Source: Planctomycetota bacterium
GTDB taxonomy: Bacteria; Planctomycetota; UBA1135; UBA2386
Length of the DNA: 64,000 nucleotides
Direction of reading: 5' to 3'
NCBI GenBank assembly: GCA_025459175.1
Contig: JALORC010000003.1
Span: 60,416 to 124,415 of the forward strand
The position numbers and the translations under genes were made by a program. The stretch's first letter is position 1. Each line of letters starts with the position of its first letter. Shown piece after piece: positions 50,448-60,268 of this stretch. The notes beneath the pieces were generated by a model. That model saw only the letters and a program-made list of their open reading frames with translations, did not search any database and was not told the DNA's origin.

Positions 50448-51472
50448 GGCACCAGCACGAGTTTGCCGAGCGCCTGCCGTTCCTCGAGCAGCCGATGCGC
50501 CGTCGCGACCTCGGCCATCGGCAGCGTGCGATCGAGCACCGGCCGCAGCTTGCCCTGCTCGAACAGGCGCAGGATGCCGCGCAGATCGCCCTTGCTGCCC
50601 ATCGTCGAACCGAGGATCGACAGGCTCTTGAAGAACACCGCGTGCAGCGACAGCGACACGTTGCCGCCGGTGGTCGCTCCACAGGTGACGAGTCGGCCGC
50701 CGCGCTGCAGCACCTTCAACGACGCCTCCCAGGTCGCGGCCCCGGTGTGCTCGAACACCACCGGCACGCCCTGCTTGCCGGTGCGCGCACGCACCTCGGC
50801 GACGACGTCCTGCCGGGTGTGGTCGATGACGTGGTGCGCGCCGAGCGCGCGCACGCGTTCGCACTTCGCGGCGCCACCGGCGGTCGCGATCACCTGCGCG
50901 CCGAGCAGCGCCGCGATCTGCACCGCGGCACTGCCGACGCCACTGAGTCCGGCGTGCACCAGCACGGTCTCGCCGGCGCGTAGCTCGGCGCGGCGGACCA
51001 GCATGTTCCACGCGGTCTGGAACACGAGACAGATCGAGCCGGCCTCGGCCGCCGACAGCGCGCGCGGCTTCGGCGCCACGTTCGCGACCGGCAGACAGAC
51101 GAACTCGGCGGCGGTGCCATCGCCGCTCTCGCCGAGGAGGTGGTAGTGGCGGCACAACTGGTCGAGGCCGGTCTGGCACGGTTCGCAGGCGCCGCACGAA
51201 CGACCCGGCAGCACCACCATCGGATCACCCTCGCGCAGGCTGGTGACGCCGGCGCCGAGCGCGTCGATGGTGCCGCAGCCGTCGCTGCTGGTGATCAACG
51301 GCAGCGGGAACGTGTGCCCGGGCACCCCCCGCCGCACCCAGGTGTCGAGGTGGTTGAGCCCGACCGCCTGCATGCGCAGGCGCACTTCGCCGGGCCCTGG
51401 CTCGGGCACCGGCCGTTCCTCGAGACGCAGTCGGTCGAAGCCGCCGTGCTCGCGCACGACGATGCAGCGCAT
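50444..51472 (-). CDS. Zinc-type alcohol dehydrogenase / quinone oxidoreductase family protein
   Basis: 342 residues. N-terminal MRCIVVREHGGFDRLRLEE and the PGPGEVRLRMQAVGLNHLDT segment are typical of the MDR superfamily. The CGACEPCQTGLDQLCR motif keeps four cysteines of a structural zinc site, so it is closer to zinc-containing members than to plain quinone reductases. The cofactor motif is LVHAGLSGVGSAAVQIAALL. It should be a cytoplasmic NADPH- or NADH-dependent enzyme. An earlier ATG (51481) is possible. Confidence 0.85.
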   Translation of the reverse strand: MRCIVVREHGGFDRLRLEERPVPEPGPGEVRLRMQAVGLNHLDTWVRRGVPGHTFPLPLITSSDGCGTIDALGAGVTSLREGDPMVVLPGRSCGACEPCQTGLDQLCRHYHLLGESGDGTAAEFVCLPVANVAPKPRALSAAEAGSICLVFQTAWNMLVRRAELRAGETVLVHAGLSGVGSAAVQIAALLGAQVIATAGGAAKCERVRALGAHHVIDHTRQDVVAEVRARTGKQGVPVVFEHTGAATWEASLKVLQRGGRLVTCGATTGGNVSLSLHAVFFKSLSILGSTMGSKGDLRGILRLFEQGKLRPVLDRTLPMAEVATAHRLLEERQALGKLVLVP

Positions 51473-51523
51473 GGTCGCCATCGCCGCATGATCGCGAGGC
51501 GGGGCCGCCGGCGCCACCGCGAC

Positions 51524-53995
51524 TCAGACGCTGCGGGGCTGTGGCCGGTCGACGTGCAATGCTGCATCGATCGCCGCCCGCAGCGCGTCGAACCGGAACG
51601 GCTTCGCCAGCACGTAGTCCGGTCCCAGCACGCCGGCCATCTGATCGACGTAGGCCTGGTCGTGGCCGCTCATCAACACGATGCGCACTTCGGGCCGGCA
51701 CTCGCGCGCCAGCCGCACCACTTCGCTGCCGTCCATCTCCGGCATCGCCAGATCGACGAACAGCAGGATCGAACCACCGCTCGGCAGCTCGGCCAACGCC
51801 GCCAGCAGCGCCGGCCCGTCGGCGAAGGCCGTCGACGGCCGGCCGAGTTCGCGCAGCATGCGCTGCAGCATCTGCCGCACCGTCGCATCGTCGTCGACCA
51901 ACAGCACCGACGCGGTGACCCCGGGCTTCGATGGTGCTGGCAGCACCACGATCGGTTCGGCGACCGGTTCGGGCGGTGCCACGGCCGGCAACAGCAGCGT
52001 GAAGGTCGTGCCCCGGCCCGGCGCGCTGGTGACCTCGACCGAACCGCCGTGGCGGCGCGCGACGCCGTAGACCACCGCCAGACCGAGGCCGCGGCCCGGA
52101 AAGCGCGTGGTGAAGAACGGGTCGAAAACCCGCTGCGCGACCTCGGGCGGCATGCCCTCGCCGTCATCGGTCACCTCGATGCGCGTGCGCGCCTCGGCGC
52201 CCTCTCCGACGCCGGCGACGGCGATACGGACCGTGCGCGCCTTGGCGTCGTGCGCGTTCATGACCAGGTTCAGCAGCACCTGCTCGAGCTGGGCCCGATC
52301 GCCGAGCACCCCGATCGACTCACGCGCATGGATCAGCTGGACGTCGATGGCGCCGTGCGCCGAGGACTGCAACACCGGCAACAGCGCCCGCAGCACCGCC
52401 ACCAGGTCGAGCGGCACCTGCTGCAACGGCGCCCCGCCGGCGTAGATCTGCAGCTGGCGGCACAGGCGAGCCGCCTGCTGCCCGGCCATCGCGATGCGTT
52501 CGCCCATCGCCTTGGCATCGCCTTCGTGCTTGCCGGCGGCCAACAATTCGGCGTTGCCGAGGATCCCGGTCAGCAGGTTGTTGAAGTCGTGCGCGACCCC
52601 GGCAGCCATCGTACCGAGGCTCTCGGTGCGCTCGATCGCGCGCATGCGCTCCTCGAGCTGCGCCTGCTGCGCCCTTGCGACCTCGACCTGACGCATCTGG
52701 TCGGCGAGCGCCGCGTTGGCCACCAGCAGCTTGCGGCGGCTGCGCCAGGTCACGAGTGCGACCACCGCCAGAGCCAGGGTGATGCCGGCCCCGGCCCACG
52801 CACGTTGGCTGCGCGCCCGCTCCAGCGCCTGCTGCGAAGCCTCCAGCAGTCGTTCTTCGGCGGCGGCCCGATCCGACTCCGCTTTCCGCAACTCGGCGCG
52901 AACCTGCACCAGGCGCTTCTCGGTGGCTGCATCCGCGGCCGCCATCGCGTCGAGCTCGCCGGAGATCTGCGCCGCGCGGTCGCCGTCGCGCTGACGGATG
53001 GCGACATCGAGGCGTGTGTGAAGGATCTCGCGTTCGAGGCGAAGCATGCCGCGGCCGGCCACCATCGCCTCGGCGGCAGCCAGGATCGGCAACGCGGCGT
53101 CGATCTCGCCGACCTTGAGCATCAGGTAGGCGCGCATGTCGAGGTTGGCGACATGCATGGTCCGATCCCCCAACAGTTCGAGGATCGTGGTCGCCTTCGC
53201 ATACCACTCGATCGCCAGTTCGATCTCGTGTTCGTTCTTGTGGTAGTCGGCCCGGTACTGATGAGCAAGGACGAGAGCCCGACGGTTGCCGTCGTGCCGG
53301 GCCACACGTTCGGCCTGATCGAGTCGCTGGAGCGCTTCCTCCAGGCGCCCCTCCTCGAACAGATCGACATATTCGTTCAGCAGCAGCCAGGGCAGGAACG
53401 AAGCGGCAGCCTCGCCGTCGGGCCCGGCGAGCGCGCTGTCGTAGACCGAGCGGAAGAACGGCAGGCCGCGGCGCGGGGTCAGGTGCAGGTTCATCTGCGC
53501 CGCACGCAGTCGCAGCAGCGCGTCGCCGAGTTGGTCGGCGGCGGCCTGCCCGGGCACCGAGTGCATCAACTCCTCGGCATGGTCCCCTTGCAGGCAGAGG
53601 CAGCGCGCGCGGGACAGGTGGAAGCACGCGAGCAGCCGCTGCGAGACCGGACCGACGAGATCACCAGCCCGCTGCCGCCAGATCGCCGCCGCGGTCTCGC
53701 CCTCGAGCCGCGCGCAGACCAGCTCGGCGAGGGCGCCGATCGCGGGACGGGCGCCTGGCAATGGGGATGCCTCGGCGACCTTCCACAGCTGCTCGGCCGC
53801 CGCCATCGCGGCAGCGACATCACACAGCAGCTTGGCTTCGACCAGCTCGATGCCGAGCCCGAACCACGTCTCGCTGCCGACCGGTGCGGCGGCGAACCGG
53901 GGCGACAGGCGATCGACCAACACCTGCTGCGCGACCGCCGACGAACCGGCGGCGATCGCGGCGCACAGGCACGGAGCGAGCAGACGGAGCAGCAT
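51524..53995 (-). CDS. TPR-containing hybrid histidine kinase
   Basis: 823 residues with a signal peptide or first helix (LLAPCLCAAIAAGSSAVAQ), then about 370 residues of TPR-like repeats predicted outside the membrane (LVLAHQYRADYHKNEHEIEL, IEWYAKATTILELLGDRTMH), one membrane segment (AWAGAGITLALAVVALVTW, about 420), a HisKA domain (GVAHDFNNLLTGILGN), an HATPase (LVMNAHDAKA, VTDDGEGMP, PGRGLGLAVVYG), and a C-terminal receiver (VLLVDDDATV, aspartate in LLFVDLAMPEMDG). The TPR sensor may recognise a periplasmic protein. No output gene is adjacent. Confidence 0.85.
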   Translation of the reverse strand: MLLRLLAPCLCAAIAAGSSAVAQQVLVDRLSPRFAAAPVGSETWFGLGIELVEAKLLCDVAAAMAAAEQLWKVAEASPLPGARPAIGALAELVCARLEGETAAAIWRQRAGDLVGPVSQRLLACFHLSRARCLCLQGDHAEELMHSVPGQAAADQLGDALLRLRAAQMNLHLTPRRGLPFFRSVYDSALAGPDGEAAASFLPWLLLNEYVDLFEEGRLEEALQRLDQAERVARHDGNRRALVLAHQYRADYHKNEHEIELAIEWYAKATTILELLGDRTMHVANLDMRAYLMLKVGEIDAALPILAAAEAMVAGRGMLRLEREILHTRLDVAIRQRDGDRAAQISGELDAMAAADAATEKRLVQVRAELRKAESDRAAAEERLLEASQQALERARSQRAWAGAGITLALAVVALVTWRSRRKLLVANAALADQMRQVEVARAQQAQLEERMRAIERTESLGTMAAGVAHDFNNLLTGILGNAELLAAGKHEGDAKAMGERIAMAGQQAARLCRQLQIYAGGAPLQQVPLDLVAVLRALLPVLQSSAHGAIDVQLIHARESIGVLGDRAQLEQVLLNLVMNAHDAKARTVRIAVAGVGEGAEARTRIEVTDDGEGMPPEVAQRVFDPFFTTRFPGRGLGLAVVYGVARRHGGSVEVTSAPGRGTTFTLLLPAVAPPEPVAEPIVVLPAPSKPGVTASVLLVDDDATVRQMLQRMLRELGRPSTAFADGPALLAALAELPSGGSILLFVDLAMPEMDGSEVVRLARECRPEVRIVLMSGHDQAYVDQMAGVLGPDYVLAKPFRFDALRAAIDAALHVDRPQPRSV

Positions 53996-54061
53996 GTCGG
54001 CGGCCCATGCTAGCTGTCGCACCCGGACCGGGCATCAGCCAGACACCGGTTCCGACCGCGA

Positions 54062-56386
54062 TCACTTCTCCGTCAGCAGGTGCCGGCGGAAGAACTGCTT
54101 GCGCCGCCGATCGAAGTACGGCGACTCACCGACGCCGTGGCCGCCGCCCGGCGCCACCAGCAGCTCGAAGTCGCGGTCGGCCTCGATCAGCGCCTTGACC
54201 ACCTGCATCGTCGACGCCGGATCGACGTTGCGATCGAGTTCGCCGACGGTCAACAACAGCGCCCCACGCAACTTCGGGGCGTGCGTGACGTTGGAACTGT
54301 CGGCATACCACGGCCCGAGCGGCCAGCCCATCCACGCCTCGTTCCACCAGATCTTGTCCATGCGGTTGTCGTGGCAACCGCAGTCGGCGACCGCGACATC
54401 GTAGAAGTCGCCGTGGTGCAGCAGGGCCGCCAGCGCACTCTGGCCGCCGGCACTGCCGCCGAAGATGCCGACGCGGTCGAGGTCGAGCCACGGCCTCGTC
54501 GCGGCGGCGGCTCGCAGCCAGGCGATGCGGTCGGGGAACCCACTGTCCTTCAGATTGCGCCAACAGACGTCGTGGAAGGCCTTGTCGCGCCAATTGGTGC
54601 CCATGCCGTCGATCTGCACGACGACGAACCCGAGCTCGGCCAGTTCGCGGGTGCGACCTTCGATGCCCCACTGCTTGGGCACGAAGTGGTCGTGCGGGCC
54701 GGCATAGATGTCCTCGATCACCGGGTAGCGGCGCGCGGCATCGAACGTCGACGGCAGCGTCAGGATGCCGTGGATCGGTGTGGCACCATCCCGCCCTGGC
54801 GCCACGAACCGCTGCGGCGGCAGCAGCCCGGCGGCGAGCGCGCCGGCGACGTCGTCGCGGCCGAGTTCGGCCAGCAGCCGGCCGTCGCTGCCGGCACGCA
54901 ACTCGGTGACCCACGGGTGGTCGACGCGCGACCAACGCACCAGCACCAGCGTGCGATCGGGACCGAACTCCCACTCGTGGCTGCCGTCGGCGGTGGTAAT
55001 CGCGATCGGCGGTGCGCCGTCGAGCCCGACCTTCAGCAGGTGGGAGTGATACGGGTCCTGGTCGGCATGGAAGCCGAACGCACGCACCCACACCACGCCG
55101 GCCGCATCGTCGACATACTCGACCTCGCGCACCAGCCACGGGCCGCGCGTCAGCTGCGTCGTGGCGCCTGTGTCGGCATCGACGAGATACAGGTGATTGC
55201 GCCCGTCGCGTTCGCTGGTCCACAACAGGCGCCGGCCGTCGGCGAGCCACCGCACGTACGACTTCTGCGAGTAGTCGATGAAGGTCGTGGCGCGTTCCTC
55301 GACGACCACTCGCACGGCACCGGTCGCGGCATCGATCGCCAGCAGCTGCAGCAGCTGGTGACCGCGGCGGTTGTAGCGGCAGTAGAACGTGCGGCCGTCG
55401 GCCGACCAGCGCAGTTCGTCGATCGCCCACGCAAAGGCGAACTGCGCATCGTCGATCGGCACCTGCCGGCGCGTGGTCAGATCGAACAGGCGCGGGCGCC
55501 GCCATTCGAGGTCCTGCCCGGGCTTGCGATACGGCAGCGTGTGCAGGCGCGGCTGCAGCTGGTCCTTCGGCGCCGTCTCGATCAGGTGCAGCTGATGCGT
55601 GGACGCCGTGCGTTCCTGGAAACCGACCACCTTGGTCCCGTCGGGCGACCAGAACTGCGGCAGCAGATACGGGTCGCTGGCGCTGCCGTCGGTGGTCAAC
55701 ACGTGCTCGGTCCCGTCGGCCGCGGTGACGACGACCTGATGGTCGCGCACGGCGAGTTGCGCGGGCGGCCGCGGTCGCTCCGGTGCTGGCGCCACCGCCT
55801 GCTGCTGCGCTTCTGCGTCGAGCACGGCGAGGCCAGGGAACGCGGCGGCCTCGAACACACCGGCCGGCTCGCCGGCGGCGAAGTCCGCGCGCCACAGATG
55901 CCCGGCGAACGTCGACAGCTCCTTCCGGGCTCCGGGCTCGAGCTCGCCATAGGACTTGTCGCGCCCGCGCAGATCGATCCAGACCAGCTGCACCGCGCGA
56001 TCGCTGCGGTTGTCGAACACCAGCGTCGTGGCCCCACCACCCCTGCGACTGCGGCCGCCGACGCGCCGCGGCGGCAACGGCTGCGGCTCGGTCGGCAGGC
56101 CGAGCTCGGCCCGGCTGGCGACCCGCTGCGGTACGCCGTCGAGACCGACCCGCACGAACGGCACAGGACCACCGCGCGGATCCTCGAACCACACGCTGCG
56201 CCCGTCGGCAGCCCAGTTCCAGGCCGGCCGGAAGGGCTTCACCGCCGCCTGCCAGCTGCGCACCCGCGCCGCGGCGGCGGTGATCTGCGCCCGTTCGTCG
56301 GCGGCCGCCGAGTCGGGCGACTGGCAACACAGCGGACCGGCAAGGGTGAGAACCAAGAGGGCGATCGGGGCAACTCCGCGGCGCAT
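54062..56386 (-). CDS. S9 family prolyl oligopeptidase (DPP IV-like), exported
   Basis: 774 residues with a signal peptide ending near LCCQ. The middle is a beta-propeller (FWSPDGTKVVGFQER, LRWSADGRTFYCRYNRRGHQ, YVRWLADGRRLLWTSERDGR). The C-terminal catalytic domain has the nucleophile in VGIFGGSAGGQSALAAL, the acid in TVGELDRNVDPAS and the base in APGGGHGVGESPY. It probably removes dipeptides from proteins or peptides in the periplasm. Start at 56386 is picked by the signal peptide. Confidence 0.85.
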   Translation of the reverse strand: MRRGVAPIALLVLTLAGPLCCQSPDSAAADERAQITAAAARVRSWQAAVKPFRPAWNWAADGRSVWFEDPRGGPVPFVRVGLDGVPQRVASRAELGLPTEPQPLPPRRVGGRSRRGGGATTLVFDNRSDRAVQLVWIDLRGRDKSYGELEPGARKELSTFAGHLWRADFAAGEPAGVFEAAAFPGLAVLDAEAQQQAVAPAPERPRPPAQLAVRDHQVVVTAADGTEHVLTTDGSASDPYLLPQFWSPDGTKVVGFQERTASTHQLHLIETAPKDQLQPRLHTLPYRKPGQDLEWRRPRLFDLTTRRQVPIDDAQFAFAWAIDELRWSADGRTFYCRYNRRGHQLLQLLAIDAATGAVRVVVEERATTFIDYSQKSYVRWLADGRRLLWTSERDGRNHLYLVDADTGATTQLTRGPWLVREVEYVDDAAGVVWVRAFGFHADQDPYHSHLLKVGLDGAPPIAITTADGSHEWEFGPDRTLVLVRWSRVDHPWVTELRAGSDGRLLAELGRDDVAGALAAGLLPPQRFVAPGRDGATPIHGILTLPSTFDAARRYPVIEDIYAGPHDHFVPKQWGIEGRTRELAELGFVVVQIDGMGTNWRDKAFHDVCWRNLKDSGFPDRIAWLRAAAATRPWLDLDRVGIFGGSAGGQSALAALLHHGDFYDVAVADCGCHDNRMDKIWWNEAWMGWPLGPWYADSSNVTHAPKLRGALLLTVGELDRNVDPASTMQVVKALIEADRDFELLVAPGGGHGVGESPYFDRRRKQFFRRHLLTEK

Positions 56387-56462
56387 GTGCGCATGCTGCC
56401 ACGGCAGCGCGTCCTGCCCAGTGCGTAACGAGAATGTCGGACTCCGCCCCAGCGGTGTGCTG

Positions 56463-58037
56463 ATGGCGGCGGGGTACGTTGCCGCGCGCTTCTCCGTGAC
56501 CGACCTACCTCGCCCAAGCCCTGCGTTCTCGCCTTCGTTCGCCGCCCTCCTCGCCGCCCTGCTGCTCGCCCCGGCAGCTGTCGCCCAGGCAACGCCGGCG
56601 TTCCCCAGCGCCCGCGAGGGAGTGCTCGGCAGCAGCGGCCGCTTGATCGTGCTGGCGCCGGACGCCGCCACGGCGGCGCGGGCCGAAGCGGCGGTGTTCC
56701 ACGAGGTCGAGCGGCTCGACCGCGTGCTCAGCACCTGGCGCGACGACAGCGAACTGGCCGGCCTGATCCGCACCGGCGGCGGCAAGCCATCGACCGAACT
56801 GCGCACGGTGCTGGCACTGGCCGAACGCTGGCGCCGCGACAGCGGTGGCGCGTTCGAACCCGGGGTCGCCCGGTTGACCGCGCTCTGGACTGCGGCCGCC
56901 GAGCGGGGCACACCACCTGCCGAGGCGGAGCTGCAGGCCGCCGTGAGCGCGCTGCGACAGCCGAGCTTCGAACTGCACGACGAGGCGCTGCGCATCCACG
57001 GCCCGATCTCGCTCGACGCGCTGGCCAAGGGTTGGATCGTCGACCGCGCCGCCGCCGCCGTGGCCGGGATCGAGGGGGCGGCGCTGCAGAGCTTCCAGAT
57101 CGGCGGCGACACCAGGCTCGGCCAGACACCGTCGGCGATCGCGATCGCCGACCCGCGGCAGCCGGCCGACAACCGGGCGCCGCTGTGCACGCTGCAGCTC
57201 GCCGGGTGCGCCGTCGCCACCAGCGGCGGCCATGCGCGCGGCTTCGAGGTCGCCGGCCGCCATCGTTCGCATCTGCTGGATCCACGCACCGGCCAGCCTT
57301 GTGATGCGGTGCTCGGCGCCAGCGTGGTCGCCGACGACACCACGACCGCGGACGCGTTGGCGACGATCCTGTGTGTGCTGGGCCCAACCGAAGGTCTGGC
57401 GCTGCTGGCGAAGGTGCCCGGCGCCAGCGGTGTGCTGGTGACGGCCGATGGCGCCGTGCACGCGAGCGAGGCCTTCCTGCGGCTGCCAGGGGCCGAAGAG
57501 CTGGCCCGGACCGCGCCGGCGATCACCAGCGACGGCAGCGACGGCGACGATCGTTCGTGGCCGACCGACTTCGCGCTGCAGGTCGAGTTCGAGATCAAGG
57601 CCCCGGCGACCACCGGCGGCCGTGGCCGCGGTGGCTGGAAGCGCCCCTACGTCGCGGTCTGGATCGAGGACCTGACCGGGGCGCCGGCGCGCACCCTGTG
57701 CCTGTGGCTCGAGGATCGACGCTGGCTGCGCGATCTACGGCGCTGGTCGAAGCAACACGCCGAACTGCCGGAGCTGGTGGGCACGGTCTCGCAAGCGACG
57801 CGCAAGGCCGGCAGCTACACGCTGGCCTGGGACGGCAAGGACGACGAAGGCCGCCAGCTCGCGGCCGGCCGCTACACCGTCTGCATCGAAGTGGTGCGCG
57901 AACACGGCGGCTACCAGCTGATCCGCCGCGACCTCGACCTGGTGCGTGCGCCGCAGACGCTCGACGTCGCGGGCGGCGATGAGATCGCGAAGGCCAGGCT
58001 GGTGTTCGGCCCGCCGGCGCGGAGCCAGGTGCGATGA
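56463..58037 (+). CDS. ApbE-type FMN transferase fused to DUF2271
   Basis: 524 residues. A signal-like hydrophobic segment lies at about residues 20-42 (FAALLAALLLAPAAVAQ). The ApbE part has VFHEVERLDRVLSTWRDDSE, GAFEPGVARLTALWTAAAE, SLDALAKGWIVDRAAAAV, and ATSGGHARGFEVAGRHRSHL with DPRTGQP. From about residue 380 DUF2271 follows: RPYVAVWIEDLTGAPARTLC and GSYTLAWDGKDDEGRQLAAG. ApbE attaches FMN to threonine residues of exported redox proteins. ATG 56463 or GTG 56496 could be the start. The next gene overlaps (ATGA), so this is a small operon. Confidence 0.8.
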   Translation: MAAGYVAARFSVTDLPRPSPAFSPSFAALLAALLLAPAAVAQATPAFPSAREGVLGSSGRLIVLAPDAATAARAEAAVFHEVERLDRVLSTWRDDSELAGLIRTGGGKPSTELRTVLALAERWRRDSGGAFEPGVARLTALWTAAAERGTPPAEAELQAAVSALRQPSFELHDEALRIHGPISLDALAKGWIVDRAAAAVAGIEGAALQSFQIGGDTRLGQTPSAIAIADPRQPADNRAPLCTLQLAGCAVATSGGHARGFEVAGRHRSHLLDPRTGQPCDAVLGASVVADDTTTADALATILCVLGPTEGLALLAKVPGASGVLVTADGAVHASEAFLRLPGAEELARTAPAITSDGSDGDDRSWPTDFALQVEFEIKAPATTGGRGRGGWKRPYVAVWIEDLTGAPARTLCLWLEDRRWLRDLRRWSKQHAELPELVGTVSQATRKAGSYTLAWDGKDDEGRQLAAGRYTVCIEVVREHGGYQLIRRDLDLVRAPQTLDVAGGDEIAKARLVFGPPARSQVR

Positions 58038-58678
58038 CCGGCACGGCGCCTGCCAGCGGCCCGGTCGGCAACCAGGTCAGCGGCCAACTCAGCGGCTCCG
58101 GCGGCCGCGCCCTGCCGCGCTGGATCCGCTGGTTGCACATCTATGGGTCGATGCTCGGGCTGTGCGCGACGTTGCTGTTCGCGGTCACCGGGCTGACGCT
58201 GAACCATGCCGAATGGTTCGAGAGCGCCGAACCCTCGGTGCGAACGGTGACCGGCAAGCTGCCGCTGACGATGCTCGGCGACCCGGTCGAGAAGCTGGAG
58301 GTCGCCGAACGACTGCGCGCCGAGCACGGCCTGCGCGGTACGGTCGGCGAGTTCGCGATCGACGATCGTGAGTGCATCGTGGTCTGGAAGGGCCCCGGCT
58401 ATTCGGCCGACGCCGCGATCCAGCGGGAGGACGGCAGCTACCGGCTCGAGGAAGCGCGGCGCGGGCTGTTCGCCGTGCTCGACGACCTGCACAAGGGGCG
58501 CGACTGCGGGCCGGTGTGGTCGTTGGTGATCGATGCCAGCGCGGTGGTGCTGGCGTTCTTGTCGCTGACCGGGCTGTGGCTGCTGCTCTACCTGCGGAAG
58601 CGGCGCCGCACCGGTCTGCTGGTCGCGCTTGCCGGCACCGCGGCGCTCGTCGTCGCGTTCGTGCTCGGCGTGCGCTGA
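58034..58678 (+). CDS. PepSY-type membrane protein
   Basis: 214 residues, start within ATGA of the ApbE gene. Two membrane segments near residues 40-58 and 165-190 flank a soluble PepSY-like domain (LEVAERLRAEHGLRGTVGEF, EARRGLFAVLDDLHKGRDCG). The RWLHIYGSMLGL start with a histidine before the first helix, and DLHKG before the second, are the usual sites for haem in PepSY-TM proteins. With ApbE, this suggests a flavin/haem electron-transfer module in the membrane. Confidence 0.75.
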   Translation: MTGTAPASGPVGNQVSGQLSGSGGRALPRWIRWLHIYGSMLGLCATLLFAVTGLTLNHAEWFESAEPSVRTVTGKLPLTMLGDPVEKLEVAERLRAEHGLRGTVGEFAIDDRECIVVWKGPGYSADAAIQREDGSYRLEEARRGLFAVLDDLHKGRDCGPVWSLVIDASAVVLAFLSLTGLWLLLYLRKRRRTGLLVALAGTAALVVAFVLGVR

Positions 58679-58744
58679 GCTCGCACAGCACGGAGCTCGC
58701 CGTGCCCTGAGTTAGGCAAACCGTGAGCCCGGCTTTGCGCCGCG

Positions 58745-60268
58745 TCAGAAGCCCTTGCCGCTGGTGAAGCCGCCGCCGCCGCCACCGAAGCCGCGGCCGC
58801 TCGAGAAGCCGCCGCCGCCACCACCGCCGAAGCCTCCACCGCTCGAGAAGCCACCGCCGCTGCGCCCCGACGAACGGCGACCGCTCATCGCGATGTCGGC
58901 GAGCACGGTGCCGACCCGGACCGCGAGGCCGATGCCCTCGAGCACGTTGGTGGTGCGTTGCGAGTGGTGCACGACGGCCGGGCGCTGGAAGCGCTGTCGC
59001 GCTCGCAAGGCCTGCCACAGGTCCTCGGCCGGCAACGCACCGGTGCGCGCTTCCTGCAGCAGGCGATCGACGTCGAGGTCGTGGAACTCGCTGCGACCGC
59101 CGTCGAACTCCGCGCGCCGGAAGCGCACCAGCAGTTCTTCGAGGCCATCGGCGATCGCGTCGCGCCGGGCGGCATCTGCCTCCAGCGGGTTGGCCTGCGC
59201 GCCGAGCCGCGCCAGTTCGGTCGTGCAGGACCGCAGCGCCGCGACCAGCTGGTCGTCCTTCAGGTCGGGGGTGCGCTGCGCCTGGCGCTCGAGGCTCGAG
59301 GCCTCGGCCTGCGACAGGAACGTCGTCAGCCGCTGCAGCGCCTGGGCGTGGAACGCACCCTGGCTGCCGACTTCCTCGCGCATCGACACGTGTACCTGCG
59401 CGATCTGCTGCCGCAGGCGATCGATAGCCTGCAGGCGCTGTTCGCGTTCGGCCAGCAACCGATCGACCTCGGCTTGCACCACCGGCACCCCGAGCTCCGC
59501 CTCCGCCGCCTGCTCGCGCCCGTCGACGCGCTGCCGCAGCGCAGTGACTTCGCCGGTGCGGCGTTCGACTTCGATCGCGACCAGCTTGGGCGTGGTGGTC
59601 AGGAAGCGGTAGCTGTCGACGGCGCGCGAATAGCCGATGTACTCGGCCAGGCGACGGTCGAGGCGCGCGGTGAGACCACGCTTGCCGTACTCAGCAGTGG
59701 CGAACTTGCGTTGCCACAGATACTGGAACAGGCGACTGGTCTCGTACGGTGGCAGCTTCGCCTTCGCCTCGGCGGCGATCTCGTCGCGGCGCGCGGTGTC
59801 GCGCGCGAGCAGCACCTCGGCCTGGGTGGCCTCCGCCGACAACGCCCCGTAGGCCGGGTCCTTGGCCAGCTCGGCGGCGGCCATGCGCAGCAGCTCGTCG
59901 CGGCGGGCCGTGGCAGCATCCAGTTGCTGCGTCGACTGCGTGGCGGCCAGGTTGGCCTTGGCCATCTCCGCCTCCAGCACCGCCAGCTGGTCGGCCAACT
60001 GCTTGCTGCGCGCCTGGCGGCGGCGTTCGAACTCCATCAGCTCGGCCGACAGCTCCGGCATCGCGCCGGCGGCGGTGGCCTGGTTGAGTTCGGGCAACTG
60101 CATCGCCGCCAGCTGCCGCAGCGTCTCGGTGCGTTCGCGCGTCAGCGCCTGCACCTGGTCGCGGATCCGCACCGCGGCTGCGGCCGCACCGTCGGCGTCG
60201 CGCCGCGCTGCACTGGCCGCGCGCATCAGGTGATGCAGAACGTCACTGCCGGCATAGTCCATCACCAT
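58745..60268 (-). CDS. Coiled-coil protein with glycine-rich tail
   Basis: 507 residues, mostly predicted coiled coil (repeated A, L, E, R, Q heptads; for example VQALTRERTETLRQLAAMQL and ELMEFERRRQARSKQLADQ). It ends in a glycine/phenylalanine-rich tail (GGGFSSGGGFGGGGG...), like the tail of TPM-domain proteins. No signal peptide. The start ATG 60268, or 60262, overlaps the stop of the DUF6384 gene upstream (TGATG), so the two are co-translated. Confidence 0.65.
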   Translation of the reverse strand: MVMDYAGSDVLHHLMRAASAARRDADGAAAAAVRIRDQVQALTRERTETLRQLAAMQLPELNQATAAGAMPELSAELMEFERRRQARSKQLADQLAVLEAEMAKANLAATQSTQQLDAATARRDELLRMAAAELAKDPAYGALSAEATQAEVLLARDTARRDEIAAEAKAKLPPYETSRLFQYLWQRKFATAEYGKRGLTARLDRRLAEYIGYSRAVDSYRFLTTTPKLVAIEVERRTGEVTALRQRVDGREQAAEAELGVPVVQAEVDRLLAEREQRLQAIDRLRQQIAQVHVSMREEVGSQGAFHAQALQRLTTFLSQAEASSLERQAQRTPDLKDDQLVAALRSCTTELARLGAQANPLEADAARRDAIADGLEELLVRFRRAEFDGGRSEFHDLDVDRLLQEARTGALPAEDLWQALRARQRFQRPAVVHHSQRTTNVLEGIGLAVRVGTVLADIAMSGRRSSGRSGGGFSSGGGFGGGGGGGFSSGRGFGGGGGGFTSGKGF

